Source: an uncultured Lachnospiraceae bacterium (GTDB lineage: Bacteria > Bacillota > Clostridia > Lachnospirales > Lachnospiraceae). Taken from it: DNA of 58,333 nucleotides. The notes beneath the pieces are model-generated. The model saw nothing but the letters and a program-made list of their open reading frames with translations. It ran no database searches and had not been told where the DNA came from. Positions 49,536 through 58,216 of the stretch are shown here, in pieces. The translations under genes were made by a program, and so were the position numbers. Location of the stretch: NCBI GenBank assembly GCA_959022495.1, contig CAUEYX010000018.1, forward strand, positions 1 through 58,333. Direction: 5' to 3'. Numbering within the stretch: position 1 is the first letter of the stretch; each line of letters begins with the position of its first letter.

Positions 49536-49745
49536 ATGGAAGACGGAAAGAAAAAAATATGGGCGTGCCTTCTGGTGGTCGTCCTCGCGGCGGTTGTGAT
49601 CGGGGTCATTTACTATTACAGCGCGCCGCGGGAGCAGGGAACAGAAGGATTCCTTATCAGGCGCTGCGGACGGTGCGGGACAGCAATGCAGGAAGACACC
49701 CAGTGGGAAGATCCGGAAACCCGGGAGGTATGTTATGTCTTCTGA
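49536..49745 (+). CDS. Small membrane protein with CxxC in the spoVA leader position
   Basis: A 69-aa protein: one membrane helix (WACLLVVVLAAVVIGVIYYY) then a short tail with RRCGRCGTAMQED and a third Cys (CYVF) at the end. The tail could bind metal or form a disulfide. The ATG at 49536 follows AGGTGA; a GTG at 49527 is in the same frame. It overlaps spoVAA by 11 bases, so it belongs to this operon. I recognise no family. Confidence 0.65.
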   Translation: MEDGKKKIWACLLVVVLAAVVIGVIYYYSAPREQGTEGFLIRRCGRCGTAMQEDTQWEDPETREVCYVF

Positions 49746-50406
49746 TACAACGCTCTATATCAAAGGCGACCGGGATGTGGAAGTGACAAAGCCGGATGTG
49801 ACACTTGGAGACCTCCTGTCCATGGAGTGTGCGGATAAGACGGTCCCACCCAAGATAAAAACATTGAAGATCCTTAAATTCCAAAAAGCCGGAAAGCGCA
49901 GATGTGTTGTATCTGTCTTAAAAATTATTGAGTGTATCCATGAGAAGTATCCCGGCCTCCAGATACAAAATATGGGAGAAACAGATATCATTGTGACATT
50001 TGAGGATCAGAAAACCCCTCCGTTAGCATGGCATATTTTGAAAACGGTATTTGTTGCAGCTGTGACGTTTTTTGGGGCAGCGTTTTCCATCATGGCATTT
50101 AATAATGACGTGGATGTAACAAAGCTGTTTGGACAGATCCATGAACTGGTAACCGGTCAGGAATCAGATGGATTTACAATATTAGAGATAACCTACTCCA
50201 TAGGCATCACAGCAGGAATACTCATTTTCTTTAATCATTTTGGGAAGAAACGTTTCACCGTCGATCCGACTCCCATGGAGGTGCAGATGAGACTGTATGA
50301 AAATGATATCCAGACAACGCTTGTGGAAGCTTCATCGAGAAAGGGGGAAGAACTGGATGTGGGCACAATGGGCACCGCAGATCCTCCTGGCAGTCGTCGG
50401 ACTTAG
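49735..50406 (+). CDS. spoVAA: Stage V sporulation protein AA
   Basis: A 223-aa protein with an N-terminal soluble domain (TLYIKGDRDVEVTKPDVTLGD) and two membrane helices (about 99-122 and 143-165). In Bacillus SpoVAA belongs to the SpoVA complex that moves dipicolinic acid into the spore. The GGGAGG site lies six bases before the ATG. spoVAB overlaps its end by 50 bases. Confidence 0.85.
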   Translation: MSSDTTLYIKGDRDVEVTKPDVTLGDLLSMECADKTVPPKIKTLKILKFQKAGKRRCVVSVLKIIECIHEKYPGLQIQNMGETDIIVTFEDQKTPPLAWHILKTVFVAAVTFFGAAFSIMAFNNDVDVTKLFGQIHELVTGQESDGFTILEITYSIGITAGILIFFNHFGKKRFTVDPTPMEVQMRLYENDIQTTLVEASSRKGEELDVGTMGTADPPGSRRT

Positions 50407-50821
50407 TGCGGGAATCGCTGCAGCGGGCGGACTGTTTGCATTTATCGTGGAGCTCGGAGTGGTGGCGGATTTTGCCGACCGGACTCATACAGGAGATAAA
50501 ATCCTGACTTATGAGACGAGCGTGGCTCTGGGAGGAATCCTTGGAAATCTGTTCTATGTATTTCAGAGAAGCGTACCCGCTGCTATGGAGTGGATGTCCG
50601 AGGCCGCACAGCTTTCTGCCGGCAGAGGGCTGCTCGGCATATTTGGCATATTTGCCGGCATATTTGTGGGCTGCTGGTCCATGGCGCTGGCTGAGATTCT
50701 GAATGTGTTCCCTGTGTTCATGCGGCGGGCAAGGATTGTGAGATATATAGCGGCCTTTACCATAAGTGTGGCGATTGGGAAAGGAATCGGAGCAGGACTT
50801 TTCTTTTTCCGGGGATGGTAG
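50357..50821 (+). CDS. spoVAB: Stage V sporulation protein AB
   Basis: A 154-aa membrane protein with about four helices (GLSAGIAAAGGLFAFIVELG, GGILGNLFYVF, LLGIFGIFAGIFVGCW, IAAFTISVAIGKGIGAG). It goes with SpoVAA. The ATG at 50357 has GGGGGAAG upstream; longer in-frame starts lie in spoVAA. The other spoVA genes (AC, AD, AEb) are not in this window. Confidence 0.88.
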   Translation: MWAQWAPQILLAVVGLSAGIAAAGGLFAFIVELGVVADFADRTHTGDKILTYETSVALGGILGNLFYVFQRSVPAAMEWMSEAAQLSAGRGLLGIFGIFAGIFVGCWSMALAEILNVFPVFMRRARIVRYIAAFTISVAIGKGIGAGLFFFRGW

Positions 50822-50875
50822 CAGATGCACAGTGCATAAAAAAATCCTCCGCTGGACGAAGGGCTGCATTTTTTA

Positions 50876-50904
50876 TTGAACTTCTGTAAAAAAGATGGTA
50901 GAGT
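50876..50904 (+). promoter_or_regulatory. Predicted promoter of the small membrane gene
   Basis: TTGAAC (50876-50881), 17-nt spacer, TAGAGT (50899-50904). Confidence 0.5.
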
Positions 50905-50949
50905 TTACTATAGTTCTAAATTAATGCAGTGATACAGATGGAGGAATTT

Positions 50950-51321
50950 ATGAGGACAGGATTGAAGATCATTTCTATATTGCAGATGATTGCAGGGCTC
51001 TTCGTAGCGGGTGCGGGAGCGCTGACAATCGCGCTTTTCGCGGCGGGGGACAGTTCCGTGGCACAGACGGCTGAGATGGTCGCGCTCAGCGTGATTCTGT
51101 TTGTCCTGGAAGGCGCTTTGGGCATCATCAGCGGCGCCCTTGGGCTGCGCGCGGCGAACAATCCAGAGAAATCAATGCTGGCTGTGATATGGGGCGGAGT
51201 GACACTGGCGGTTTCCGTGCTGTCACTTATTATGGATTTCAGTGTCCAGCAGCTCTGCTCATGTATCATTCCTCTGCTCTACTTTATATTCGCGATGAAC
51301 ATCCGGAAGAGCAGAAGATAA
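50950..51321 (+). CDS. Small hydrophobic membrane protein
   Basis: A 123-aa protein with four predicted helices (IISILQMIAGLFVAGAGALT, MVALSVILFVLEGALGIISG, MLAVIWGGVTLAVSVLSLIM, LCSCIIPLLYFIFAM), a basic end (RKSRR) and no recognised motif. The ATG at 50950 has GGAGG six bases before it; an upstream in-frame start at 50929 is less likely. It has its own promoter and terminator. The function is unknown. Confidence 0.7.
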   Translation: MRTGLKIISILQMIAGLFVAGAGALTIALFAAGDSSVAQTAEMVALSVILFVLEGALGIISGALGLRAANNPEKSMLAVIWGGVTLAVSVLSLIMDFSVQQLCSCIIPLLYFIFAMNIRKSRR

Positions 51322-51361
51322 TGTTACGGCGGGAGAGAACCATCCAAGCTCATGGATAGAG

Positions 51362-51393
51362 GAGTGTCTGTATTGTACAGACGCTCTTTTGTT
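51362..51393 (+). terminator. Rho-independent terminator
   Basis: GAGTGTCTGTA and TACAGACGCTC pair (one G-U) around TTG, followed by TTTTGTT. Confidence 0.8.
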
Positions 51394-51503
51394 ATCTGTG
51401 AAGAGGCTGAGGCAGGCATTTGTGAAGAGAATGTGAAATATCATAGTGGAATTTTTTGAAATGTGATAGAATAGGAGCATTGACGCAGAAGGGAGAGACA
51501 GAC

Positions 51504-54500
51504 ATGCTTCAGATCAGAGACATCTGTAAGGAGTACCACACCGGTAATCTGGTACAGAAAGCTCTTGACAACGTGAGCCTGAATTTAAGGGACAATGAGT
51601 TTGTGGCAATCCTGGGACCAAGCGGCTCGGGAAAGACGACCCTGCTGAACATTATCGGCGGCCTGGACCGCTATGACAGCGGTGACTTGATTATCAATGG
51701 GATTTCCACAAAGAAATATAGGGACAGGGACTGGGATTCCTACCGCAACCACACGATCGGATTTGTGTTCCAGAGCTATAATCTGATCCCTCATCAAACG
51801 ATCCTTGCCAATGTAGAGCTTGCCCTCACCATCTCCGGCATTGGAAAATCGGAACGCCGAAAAAGGGCACGGCAGGCGCTTGCGCAGGTGGGGCTGGGAG
51901 AGCAGGTCCATAAAAAACCAAACCAGCTCTCCGGAGGCCAGATGCAGAGAGTGGCCATCGCCAGAGCACTGGTCAATGACCCGGATATCCTGCTCGCCGA
52001 TGAACCTACAGGAGCGCTGGACAGTGAGACCAGCGTTCAGGTTATGGAACTGCTGAAAGAAGTGGCGAGGGACCGTCTGGTGGTTATGGTAACTCATAAT
52101 CCAGAACTGGCACAGGAGTACGCCACACGCATTGTCAACCTGAAAGACGGAAAGATTACATCAGACAGTGATGCCTTTGTGGTGTCCCCGGAGGAGATGG
52201 AGGAACCACAGCACCGGAATATGGGAAAGGCTTCCATGTCATTTCTTACGGCGCTGTCTTTAAGCTTCAACAACTTAAAAACAAAAAAGGCACGGACTCT
52301 TTTAACAGCGTTCGCGGGTTCTATCGGCATTATCGGTATCGCGCTGATCCTGTCGCTCTCCACCGGAGTGAATGAGTATATCAAGGATATTGAGGAAGAG
52401 ACGCTGTCAGAGTATCCCCTCCAGATTCAGAGCACGGGCTTTGATTTCAGTTCCATTATGGTCAGCGATGAAGGGGCCGGCGGAGACGCCCGGGAGACAT
52501 CCGGAGATATCCGGGTTATTAAGATGGTGACGGATATGTTCTCCACAATGGACTCCAATGACCTGGAGTCGCTGAAAAAATATCTGGACAGCGGGGAGAG
52601 CGGGATCGAGGAATATACAAACGCGGTTGAGTATTCTTATAATGTGGTGCCGCAAATCTACCGGGAGGAGGGAGACTCTGTGCGCCAGGTGCACCCGGAT
52701 CAGTCTTTCGATGCCCTGGGATTCGGTTCATCTGCCGGGTCTAACAGTATGATGTCCACGATGATGAGCACAGATGTATTTTTTGAAATGCCGGAGAACA
52801 CCGGACTTTATGAGGACCAGTATGATATAAAGGCAGGGCGCTGGCCGGAAACTTACAATGAATGCGTGCTTGTCCTGACCTCGGGCGGCAGTGTCAGCGA
52901 CCTTATGCTGTATACACTGGGGCTGAGGGATTCGGTGGAGCTGGAGGAGATGATCCAGCAGTTTATTGATGAAGAGACGGTGGAGACGCCTGATAATATG
53001 GGCAGCTACTCGTACGACGACATGCTGGGAATTACGTTCCGCCTTGTAAACCCCGCGGATTATTATGAATATGACAGCCAGTACAATGTGTGGAAAGATA
53101 AGTCCGACGACAAAGAATATATGCGCGGGCTTGCGGCGAAGGGGGAGAAGCTGTCCATTGTAGGCGTTGTACAGCCTTCTGAGGATGCCAGCGCGTCCGC
53201 GCTGTCAGCGGGAATTGGGTATCCGGCTTCCCTGACAAAACATGTGGCGGAGAAGGCGGAAAAGGAAACCATTGTACAGCAGCAGCTTGCAGATCCTTCG
53301 GTCAACGTCTTTACAGGGGAACGTTTCGGGGAGGAGAACGGGGACGACAGTTTCGAGACACAGTCTCTTTTTACGGTAGATGAAAAGAAAATCCAGGAGG
53401 CGTTTGGCTTTGATCAGGATGCTTTATCTGATTTAGGTGATTCTTTGGATTTCTCAGGTCTGTCATCCGCTGCCGGGGACTCCCTGGACCTGTCAGGAAT
53501 GCTTGACCTGGGGAAGGTTTCGGTTGAGCTGCCGGACCTGCCGGAGACCAGCCTGAAGGATATTGTGGGGGACCTGGACGTTACAGTCTCCGCGGACGGA
53601 ATGGCTGTCCTGGCGGAGAGCCTGATGGAAGGGTATCAGTCTTATGCGCAGGCGCATCCCGAGGCAGATTATTCCGGGCTGGGAGAGGCCTTTCAGAATT
53701 ATCTGTCCACCCCGGAAGCCCAGCAGATCCTGCGGGACAGCATTGCGGATATTATCCAGTCCGGCGGAGGAGTTACAGTGACCGTGGAGGACCTGAAGGG
53801 GATGCTTACGGAAGTTATGAGCGGCTTTGGGAAGTATGTGACAGAGAATGGCTACACGGACCCGAATGAATTTGACACCTATCTGCTGGAATATCTGGGC
53901 ACTGATGAGGCGCAGGAGATCCTGAACAGGTGGGCGGAAAAGATCTTCGGGGGATTTGCGGACAACATTACCGTTACCGGGGAGCAGATGCAGAAACTGG
54001 CGTCAGAACTTGCGGCAGGATACCAGGTCTATGCAGCGGCAGGAAATGGACCTGATCCGAGCAGGATGCCCCAGTATTTCCTGGAATATCTCAACACACC
54101 GGAGGGGCAGCAGAGACTGACAGAGGGGCTTGCGGCAGTTGTGGATATGGACCGTCTGGGCCAGCAGATATCAAGCGCCGCGCAATCGTATATGCAGAAT
54201 GCCATGACAGCTTACGGCAGTGCGGCAGGGGAGGCCCTTGAGACTCAGATATCATCCGCTCTGCGGCAGGTGATGGCACAGCTGACTGCCGGGATGGAGC
54301 GCGCGATGGGGCAGGCGGTGTCCGGCATTGCAGGGAACCTCCAGAAGACATTTTCAGGCGCGCTGCATATCGACGAAGAAGCACTTGCAGGGGCGTTTCA
54401 GATGAATATGACGGGGGAGGAACTGGCACAGCTCATGATGTCTATGAATTCCGGGAGCGGCGCCTCCTATGAGAATAATCTGCGCAGCCTGGGATATGTG

Positions 54501-55088
54501 GACTTTGACATTCCAAGCGGAATTGACCTCTATCCCAAAGATTTCGAAAGCAAGGAGCAGGTGGTCCATATCCTGGACGGCTATAACAGCCGCATGGAAG
54601 CAGAAGGGAAAGAAGAGCAGGTGATTACCTACACAGACGTGGTTGGCACACTAATGTCCTCTGTCACGGATATTATCGATATTATCAGCTACGTATTGAT
54701 TGCTTTTGTGGCGATCTCACTCATTGTATCTTCCATCATGATCGGGGTGATTACCTACATTAGTGTATTGGAAAGGAAAAAAGAGATCGGGATACTCCGA
54801 GCCATCGGCGCCTCGAAGAGTAATATCTCCCAGGTGTTCAATGCAGAGACGTTTATTATCGGGTTCTGCGCGGGCCTGATCGGCATCGGACTGTCGCTCC
54901 TGCTCCTGATACCGGGCAATATGCTGATTCATTATCTGGCGGGGACGGATGACGTAAGCGCGGTGCTCCCGGTCATGCCGGCAGTCATCCTGATCCTGCT
55001 GAGCATTGTACTGACGCTGATCGGGGGGATCATACCATCAAGGAAGGCGGCAAAGAGCGACCCCGTGACAGCGCTGCGGACAGAATAG
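51504..55088 (+). CDS. ABC transporter: ATPase fused to an FtsX-type permease with a large extracellular domain
   Basis: A 1194-aa MacB-like fusion. The ATPase (1 to about 235) has Walker A GPSGSGKTT (38-46), signature LSGGQMQR and Walker B LLADEPTGALD. One helix (about 270-290) leads to an external domain of some 730 residues, and three FtsX-type helices end the protein (about 1055-1190, with YISVLERKKEIGILRAIGAS). The external domain carries three tandem repeats of about 65 aa (see repeat entry). Such transporters export or sense peptides, or drive wall enzymes by mechanotransmission; the substrate is unknown. The ATG at 51504 follows GGGAGAG. AEC follows by 32 bases. Confidence 0.9.
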   Translation: MLQIRDICKEYHTGNLVQKALDNVSLNLRDNEFVAILGPSGSGKTTLLNIIGGLDRYDSGDLIINGISTKKYRDRDWDSYRNHTIGFVFQSYNLIPHQTILANVELALTISGIGKSERRKRARQALAQVGLGEQVHKKPNQLSGGQMQRVAIARALVNDPDILLADEPTGALDSETSVQVMELLKEVARDRLVVMVTHNPELAQEYATRIVNLKDGKITSDSDAFVVSPEEMEEPQHRNMGKASMSFLTALSLSFNNLKTKKARTLLTAFAGSIGIIGIALILSLSTGVNEYIKDIEEETLSEYPLQIQSTGFDFSSIMVSDEGAGGDARETSGDIRVIKMVTDMFSTMDSNDLESLKKYLDSGESGIEEYTNAVEYSYNVVPQIYREEGDSVRQVHPDQSFDALGFGSSAGSNSMMSTMMSTDVFFEMPENTGLYEDQYDIKAGRWPETYNECVLVLTSGGSVSDLMLYTLGLRDSVELEEMIQQFIDEETVETPDNMGSYSYDDMLGITFRLVNPADYYEYDSQYNVWKDKSDDKEYMRGLAAKGEKLSIVGVVQPSEDASASALSAGIGYPASLTKHVAEKAEKETIVQQQLADPSVNVFTGERFGEENGDDSFETQSLFTVDEKKIQEAFGFDQDALSDLGDSLDFSGLSSAAGDSLDLSGMLDLGKVSVELPDLPETSLKDIVGDLDVTVSADGMAVLAESLMEGYQSYAQAHPEADYSGLGEAFQNYLSTPEAQQILRDSIADIIQSGGGVTVTVEDLKGMLTEVMSGFGKYVTENGYTDPNEFDTYLLEYLGTDEAQEILNRWAEKIFGGFADNITVTGEQMQKLASELAAGYQVYAAAGNGPDPSRMPQYFLEYLNTPEGQQRLTEGLAAVVDMDRLGQQISSAAQSYMQNAMTAYGSAAGEALETQISSALRQVMAQLTAGMERAMGQAVSGIAGNLQKTFSGALHIDEEALAGAFQMNMTGEELAQLMMSMNSGSGASYENNLRSLGYVDFDIPSGIDLYPKDFESKEQVVHILDGYNSRMEAEGKEEQVITYTDVVGTLMSSVTDIIDIISYVLIAFVAISLIVSSIMIGVITYISVLERKKEIGILRAIGASKSNISQVFNAETFIIGFCAGLIGIGLSLLLLIPGNMLIHYLAGTDDVSAVLPVMPAVILILLSIVLTLIGGIIPSRKAAKSDPVTALRTE
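53602..54200 (+). repeat. Three tandem 65-aa repeats in the ABC/FtsX protein
   Basis: The conserved starts GYQSY, GFGKY and GYQVY are encoded from 53631, 53823 and 54018, that is 192 and 195 bases apart. Each is followed by (Q/L)(N/E)YL and (S/G/N)TxE(A/G)Q. Nucleotide sequence has diverged, so they are old duplications rather than recent ones. Confidence 0.75.
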
Positions 55089-55120
55089 GGGGGGACCGCA
55101 TAAAATGGAGGCTCATACAC

Positions 55121-56065
55121 ATGGATAGTTTGATTTTCAGCCTGAACGCGACAGTGCCGGTTTTTCTTATGATGGCGCTGGGATTAGTATTTCACAAAAT
55201 TGGCTGGATAGACGATGTATTTGCGTCAAAAATGAATAAATTTGTATTTCTTGTACCGTTGCCGGTCCTTGTGTTCGAGGACCTGGCGACAGTGGACTTT
55301 TCAGAAGTGTGGGATTTGAAGTTTGTCCTGTTCTGTTTTGCCGCGACTTTTCTGAGCATAGGGATTGCGGCCGGCGTATCCTTTTTCTGGAAAAAAAGCG
55401 CTATACAAGGAGAGTTTATCCAGGCGTCCTACCGCAGCAGCGCGGCGCTTCTGGGGATTGCTTTCATTCAGAACATATATGGCGACGCGAAAATGGCGCC
55501 CCTTATGATTATCGGGAGCGTGCCGCTGTATAATGTGATGGCGGTTGTCGTCCTGGCAGTGTTTCAGCCGGAGAAGAGGCGGCTGGACAAAAAAGTATGG
55601 ACAGCTACATTGAAGGGCATTGTGACAAATCCGATCATCATTGGCATTGCCGCTGGGCTTGTCTGGTCCGCCCTGAAGATTCCCATGCCGCCGATCCTGG
55701 CAAAGACCGTTTCCAGCATATCCGCTGTGGCCACGCCTCTGGGGCTGATGGCAATGGGGGCTGCATTTGACATAAAGAAAGCATTCGCGGAGGTGAAACC
55801 GGCAGCCGTGGCTTCCGTGATGAAACTCGTGGGATTCGCGGCGGTATTCCTTCCACTGGCAGTGGCGCTGGGATTTCGGCGGGAGGAGCTGACAGCGATC
55901 CTCGTCATGCTTGGGTCCGCGACCACGGTCAGCTGTTTCGTAATGGCGAAAAATATGGGGCATGAGGGCGTGCTGACATCCAGCGTCGTCATGCTTACCA
56001 CTCTGTTCAGCGCGTTTACGCTGACGGGATGGCTGTATGTGCTGAGGAGCGCGGGACTGGTCTGA
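55121..56065 (+). CDS. AEC-family (auxin efflux carrier) transporter
   Basis: A 314-aa membrane carrier with about ten helices in the two five-helix halves of the family. It begins SLNATVPVFLMMALG; the middle holds GIVTNPIIIGIAAGLVW and ISAVATPLGLMAMGAAFD, a pattern typical of AEC permeases. Relatives move malate, other organic acids or auxins. GGAGG lies nine bases before the ATG. The left arm of the terminator overlaps its last codons. Confidence 0.9.
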   Translation: MDSLIFSLNATVPVFLMMALGLVFHKIGWIDDVFASKMNKFVFLVPLPVLVFEDLATVDFSEVWDLKFVLFCFAATFLSIGIAAGVSFFWKKSAIQGEFIQASYRSSAALLGIAFIQNIYGDAKMAPLMIIGSVPLYNVMAVVVLAVFQPEKRRLDKKVWTATLKGIVTNPIIIGIAAGLVWSALKIPMPPILAKTVSSISAVATPLGLMAMGAAFDIKKAFAEVKPAAVASVMKLVGFAAVFLPLAVALGFRREELTAILVMLGSATTVSCFVMAKNMGHEGVLTSSVVMLTTLFSAFTLTGWLYVLRSAGLV

Positions 56066-56094
56066 TCCGATCCCGCGCTCCTCAAAGCTTTTTT
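56043..56094 (+). terminator. Strong terminator after the AEC gene
   Basis: TGAGGAGCGCGGGA (56043-56056) pairs perfectly with 56071-56084, followed by TTTTTT (56089-56094). It lies between convergent genes. Confidence 0.85.
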
Positions 56095-56142
56095 GGCCCG
56101 GTGCTTAAAAGGCTGTTTTCTCTTATCTATTTTGTTTCAGTC

Positions 56143-58164
56143 TTATTTTTTCAAAATCCGGTAATTCTTCTTATTTTCATAGTCCTTATGTATCCCATCA
56201 TCATCGTAGAGTGTATAGGAACTTCCCTCGTATCCGAACATCTGCAGATTCTCATAGTCGATATCATCCACACACTCCGCGCCGCCCTCAAGGGGAATGC
56301 ATCTGCCTTTTCGGATAAACAGCGGAACTTCACTGAGACCGATATCCACGTAATGGACGCCCTGCGCCAGGTCTTCTTCGCGAATAGTTCCATCGGGCAG
56401 GAACTTGATGAATTTCATTTCCTCCGGCAGGTAAATGTATCTTCCTTTTGCGTTCTGCTCATAAACCGGGGCAATCATAACCTCATTTCCGATCATCAGC
56501 TGGTCTTCAATCCGGGAAGCCATTTCATCCCCGGGATAGACAAAGGCAAGAGGCTTAAAGTAGAGATCGTCATTCAGGGCCGCCTTCATGTACTCGCTGT
56601 ATATATATGGAAGGAGGCGGTATCTTACTCCGATTACATGACGAAAATCTTCGGTATTTTCAAATTGGTAGCATTCCTGTTCCCTTGTGCCCAGCGCGGA
56701 ATGATTCCGCATCAGCGGAGTAAAGACGCCCAGTGCCAGGAAACGCAGCAGCAGTTCACGGGTTGTGTCCGCGCCGAATCCGCCAAGGTCAGCCCCGGTA
56801 TAGAGGAAGCCGCACATGTTCAGGGACGGCATCATTTTCAGGTTCAGGAGCAGGTGGGACCACCAGGATTTATTATCCCCTGTCCAGACACCGCCGTATC
56901 GGTGCATGCCGATGTAGGAAGAGCGTGAGAACATAAGAAACCGCCTGTCAGGATCAATCCGCTCAAATGCCTCGCCCGCGGCGCGGGTCATGTAGAAACC
57001 ATACAGATTATGCACCTTGTCATGGCGCACCTTTTCCCCGTTTGCATTATGATAAAAACGCCGGTAATCTTCCGGGCTGTTGGCCAGGCTCTGGAGCTTG
57101 TCACCCATCTGCCACACACCGACTCCGCCTTCCTCTCCAGCGGAACCGCTGTCCCAGCGTCCGCCGCCGCTCTGGGCAAACGTAAGAGCCAGCTCCCTGG
57201 CCTCATCAAGCCCTTCTTTGGAATAGAAAATTGCCGGCTCGTTCATATCGTTCCAGAATCCCTCAATGCCCTGGTCTGTCAGGAACCGATATTGATCGCC
57301 AAACCATCTCCTGGCGTCCGGGTTCAGAAAATCCGGGAAATGGGTGTCCCCGGGCCACACTGCGGCGACGAAGTTACTCCCGTCCTCACGCTGGCAGAAA
57401 TACTGGTTTTTTATCCCTTCTTCATATATATCATACCCTTTTTCAATCTTTACACCGGCATCAATGATGGGGATGAGGCGGATGCGGCTGTCCTTCATCT
57501 CCTGGACAAAATCCGGGAAATCTTCAAATTCCTCACTCAGTGTAAAATCTTTGTACGAATCCATATAATCAATGTCCATGTAAATCATGTCCAGCGGAAT
57601 ATGATTGTCCCGATACCCCTCCGCCACTTTGCGGAAATCGTCTTTTGTCTGGTATCCCCAGCGGCTCTGTCCGTACCCGAACGCAAATTTCGGCGGGATA
57701 TAGCTCCTGCCGATGATGTGCCGGAACTGCTTCACAATGTCATAAGGAGACTCCCCCTCAATGACATACAGGTTTAAGTCCGCGGTTTCACAGAATACGC
57801 TCAGGGTATCCATCTTTGTGTATCCGATATCAAATGTCAGGCGCGACGGATAGTCGAAGAAAAGCCCCAACGTCTGCTTTCCCGCAATGACAATAAAATT
57901 ATGTGCCCCATAGAGAGAACGCTTGTCTTCTGTATGGTTCGGGTCATCTGTGCAGTCGCTGACATAACAGTATCCCCGCTTGTTCATGCCCCGGTTCGCT
58001 TCTCCGAGTCCATATACGATATCATCATCATCCATAAAATATGTGAATGAAAATCCCTCCCCCGCGCTGACCGTACCGTATCCGGGAATCCCGCCTTCCG
58101 CAGGAATGTCTGTGATAACAGCGTCCGTCTGGAAAGGGGAACCATAAATATATTTCCGTATCAT
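56143..58164 (-). CDS. GH31 family alpha-glucosidase
   Basis: A 673-aa glycoside hydrolase family 31 enzyme acting on alpha-linked glucosides or xylosides. The nucleophile aspartate is in GFWNDMNEPAIF and the acid/base aspartate in WTGDNKSWW; further GH31 segments are FAFGYGQSRWGY, MIYMDIDYMD and TGADLGGFG. No signal peptide is present, so it acts in the cytosol. The ATG at 58164 has AGGAGG seven bases upstream on the minus strand; the reading frame continues further upstream without a site. No transporter for sugars is adjacent. Confidence 0.93.
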   Translation of the reverse strand: MIRKYIYGSPFQTDAVITDIPAEGGIPGYGTVSAGEGFSFTYFMDDDDIVYGLGEANRGMNKRGYCYVSDCTDDPNHTEDKRSLYGAHNFIVIAGKQTLGLFFDYPSRLTFDIGYTKMDTLSVFCETADLNLYVIEGESPYDIVKQFRHIIGRSYIPPKFAFGYGQSRWGYQTKDDFRKVAEGYRDNHIPLDMIYMDIDYMDSYKDFTLSEEFEDFPDFVQEMKDSRIRLIPIIDAGVKIEKGYDIYEEGIKNQYFCQREDGSNFVAAVWPGDTHFPDFLNPDARRWFGDQYRFLTDQGIEGFWNDMNEPAIFYSKEGLDEARELALTFAQSGGGRWDSGSAGEEGGVGVWQMGDKLQSLANSPEDYRRFYHNANGEKVRHDKVHNLYGFYMTRAAGEAFERIDPDRRFLMFSRSSYIGMHRYGGVWTGDNKSWWSHLLLNLKMMPSLNMCGFLYTGADLGGFGADTTRELLLRFLALGVFTPLMRNHSALGTREQECYQFENTEDFRHVIGVRYRLLPYIYSEYMKAALNDDLYFKPLAFVYPGDEMASRIEDQLMIGNEVMIAPVYEQNAKGRYIYLPEEMKFIKFLPDGTIREEDLAQGVHYVDIGLSEVPLFIRKGRCIPLEGGAECVDDIDYENLQMFGYEGSSYTLYDDDGIHKDYENKKNYRILKK

Positions 58165-58190
58165 ACCATTACCTCCTAAAATTAGTCCTG

Positions 58191-58216
58191 TCAAGCTGTG
58201 GCAGCTTACAGCTTGA
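58191..58216. promoter_or_regulatory. Palindrome upstream of the GH31 gene
   Basis: Arms TCAAGCTGT (58191-58199) and ACAGCTTGA (58208-58216) flank 8 bases. It is 27 bases from the start codon and could be an operator or a leader hairpin. The region beyond it (to 58333) is AT-rich and contains TATAAT and two TTGACA sequences on the minus strand, but the promoter is ambiguous. Confidence 0.5.
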
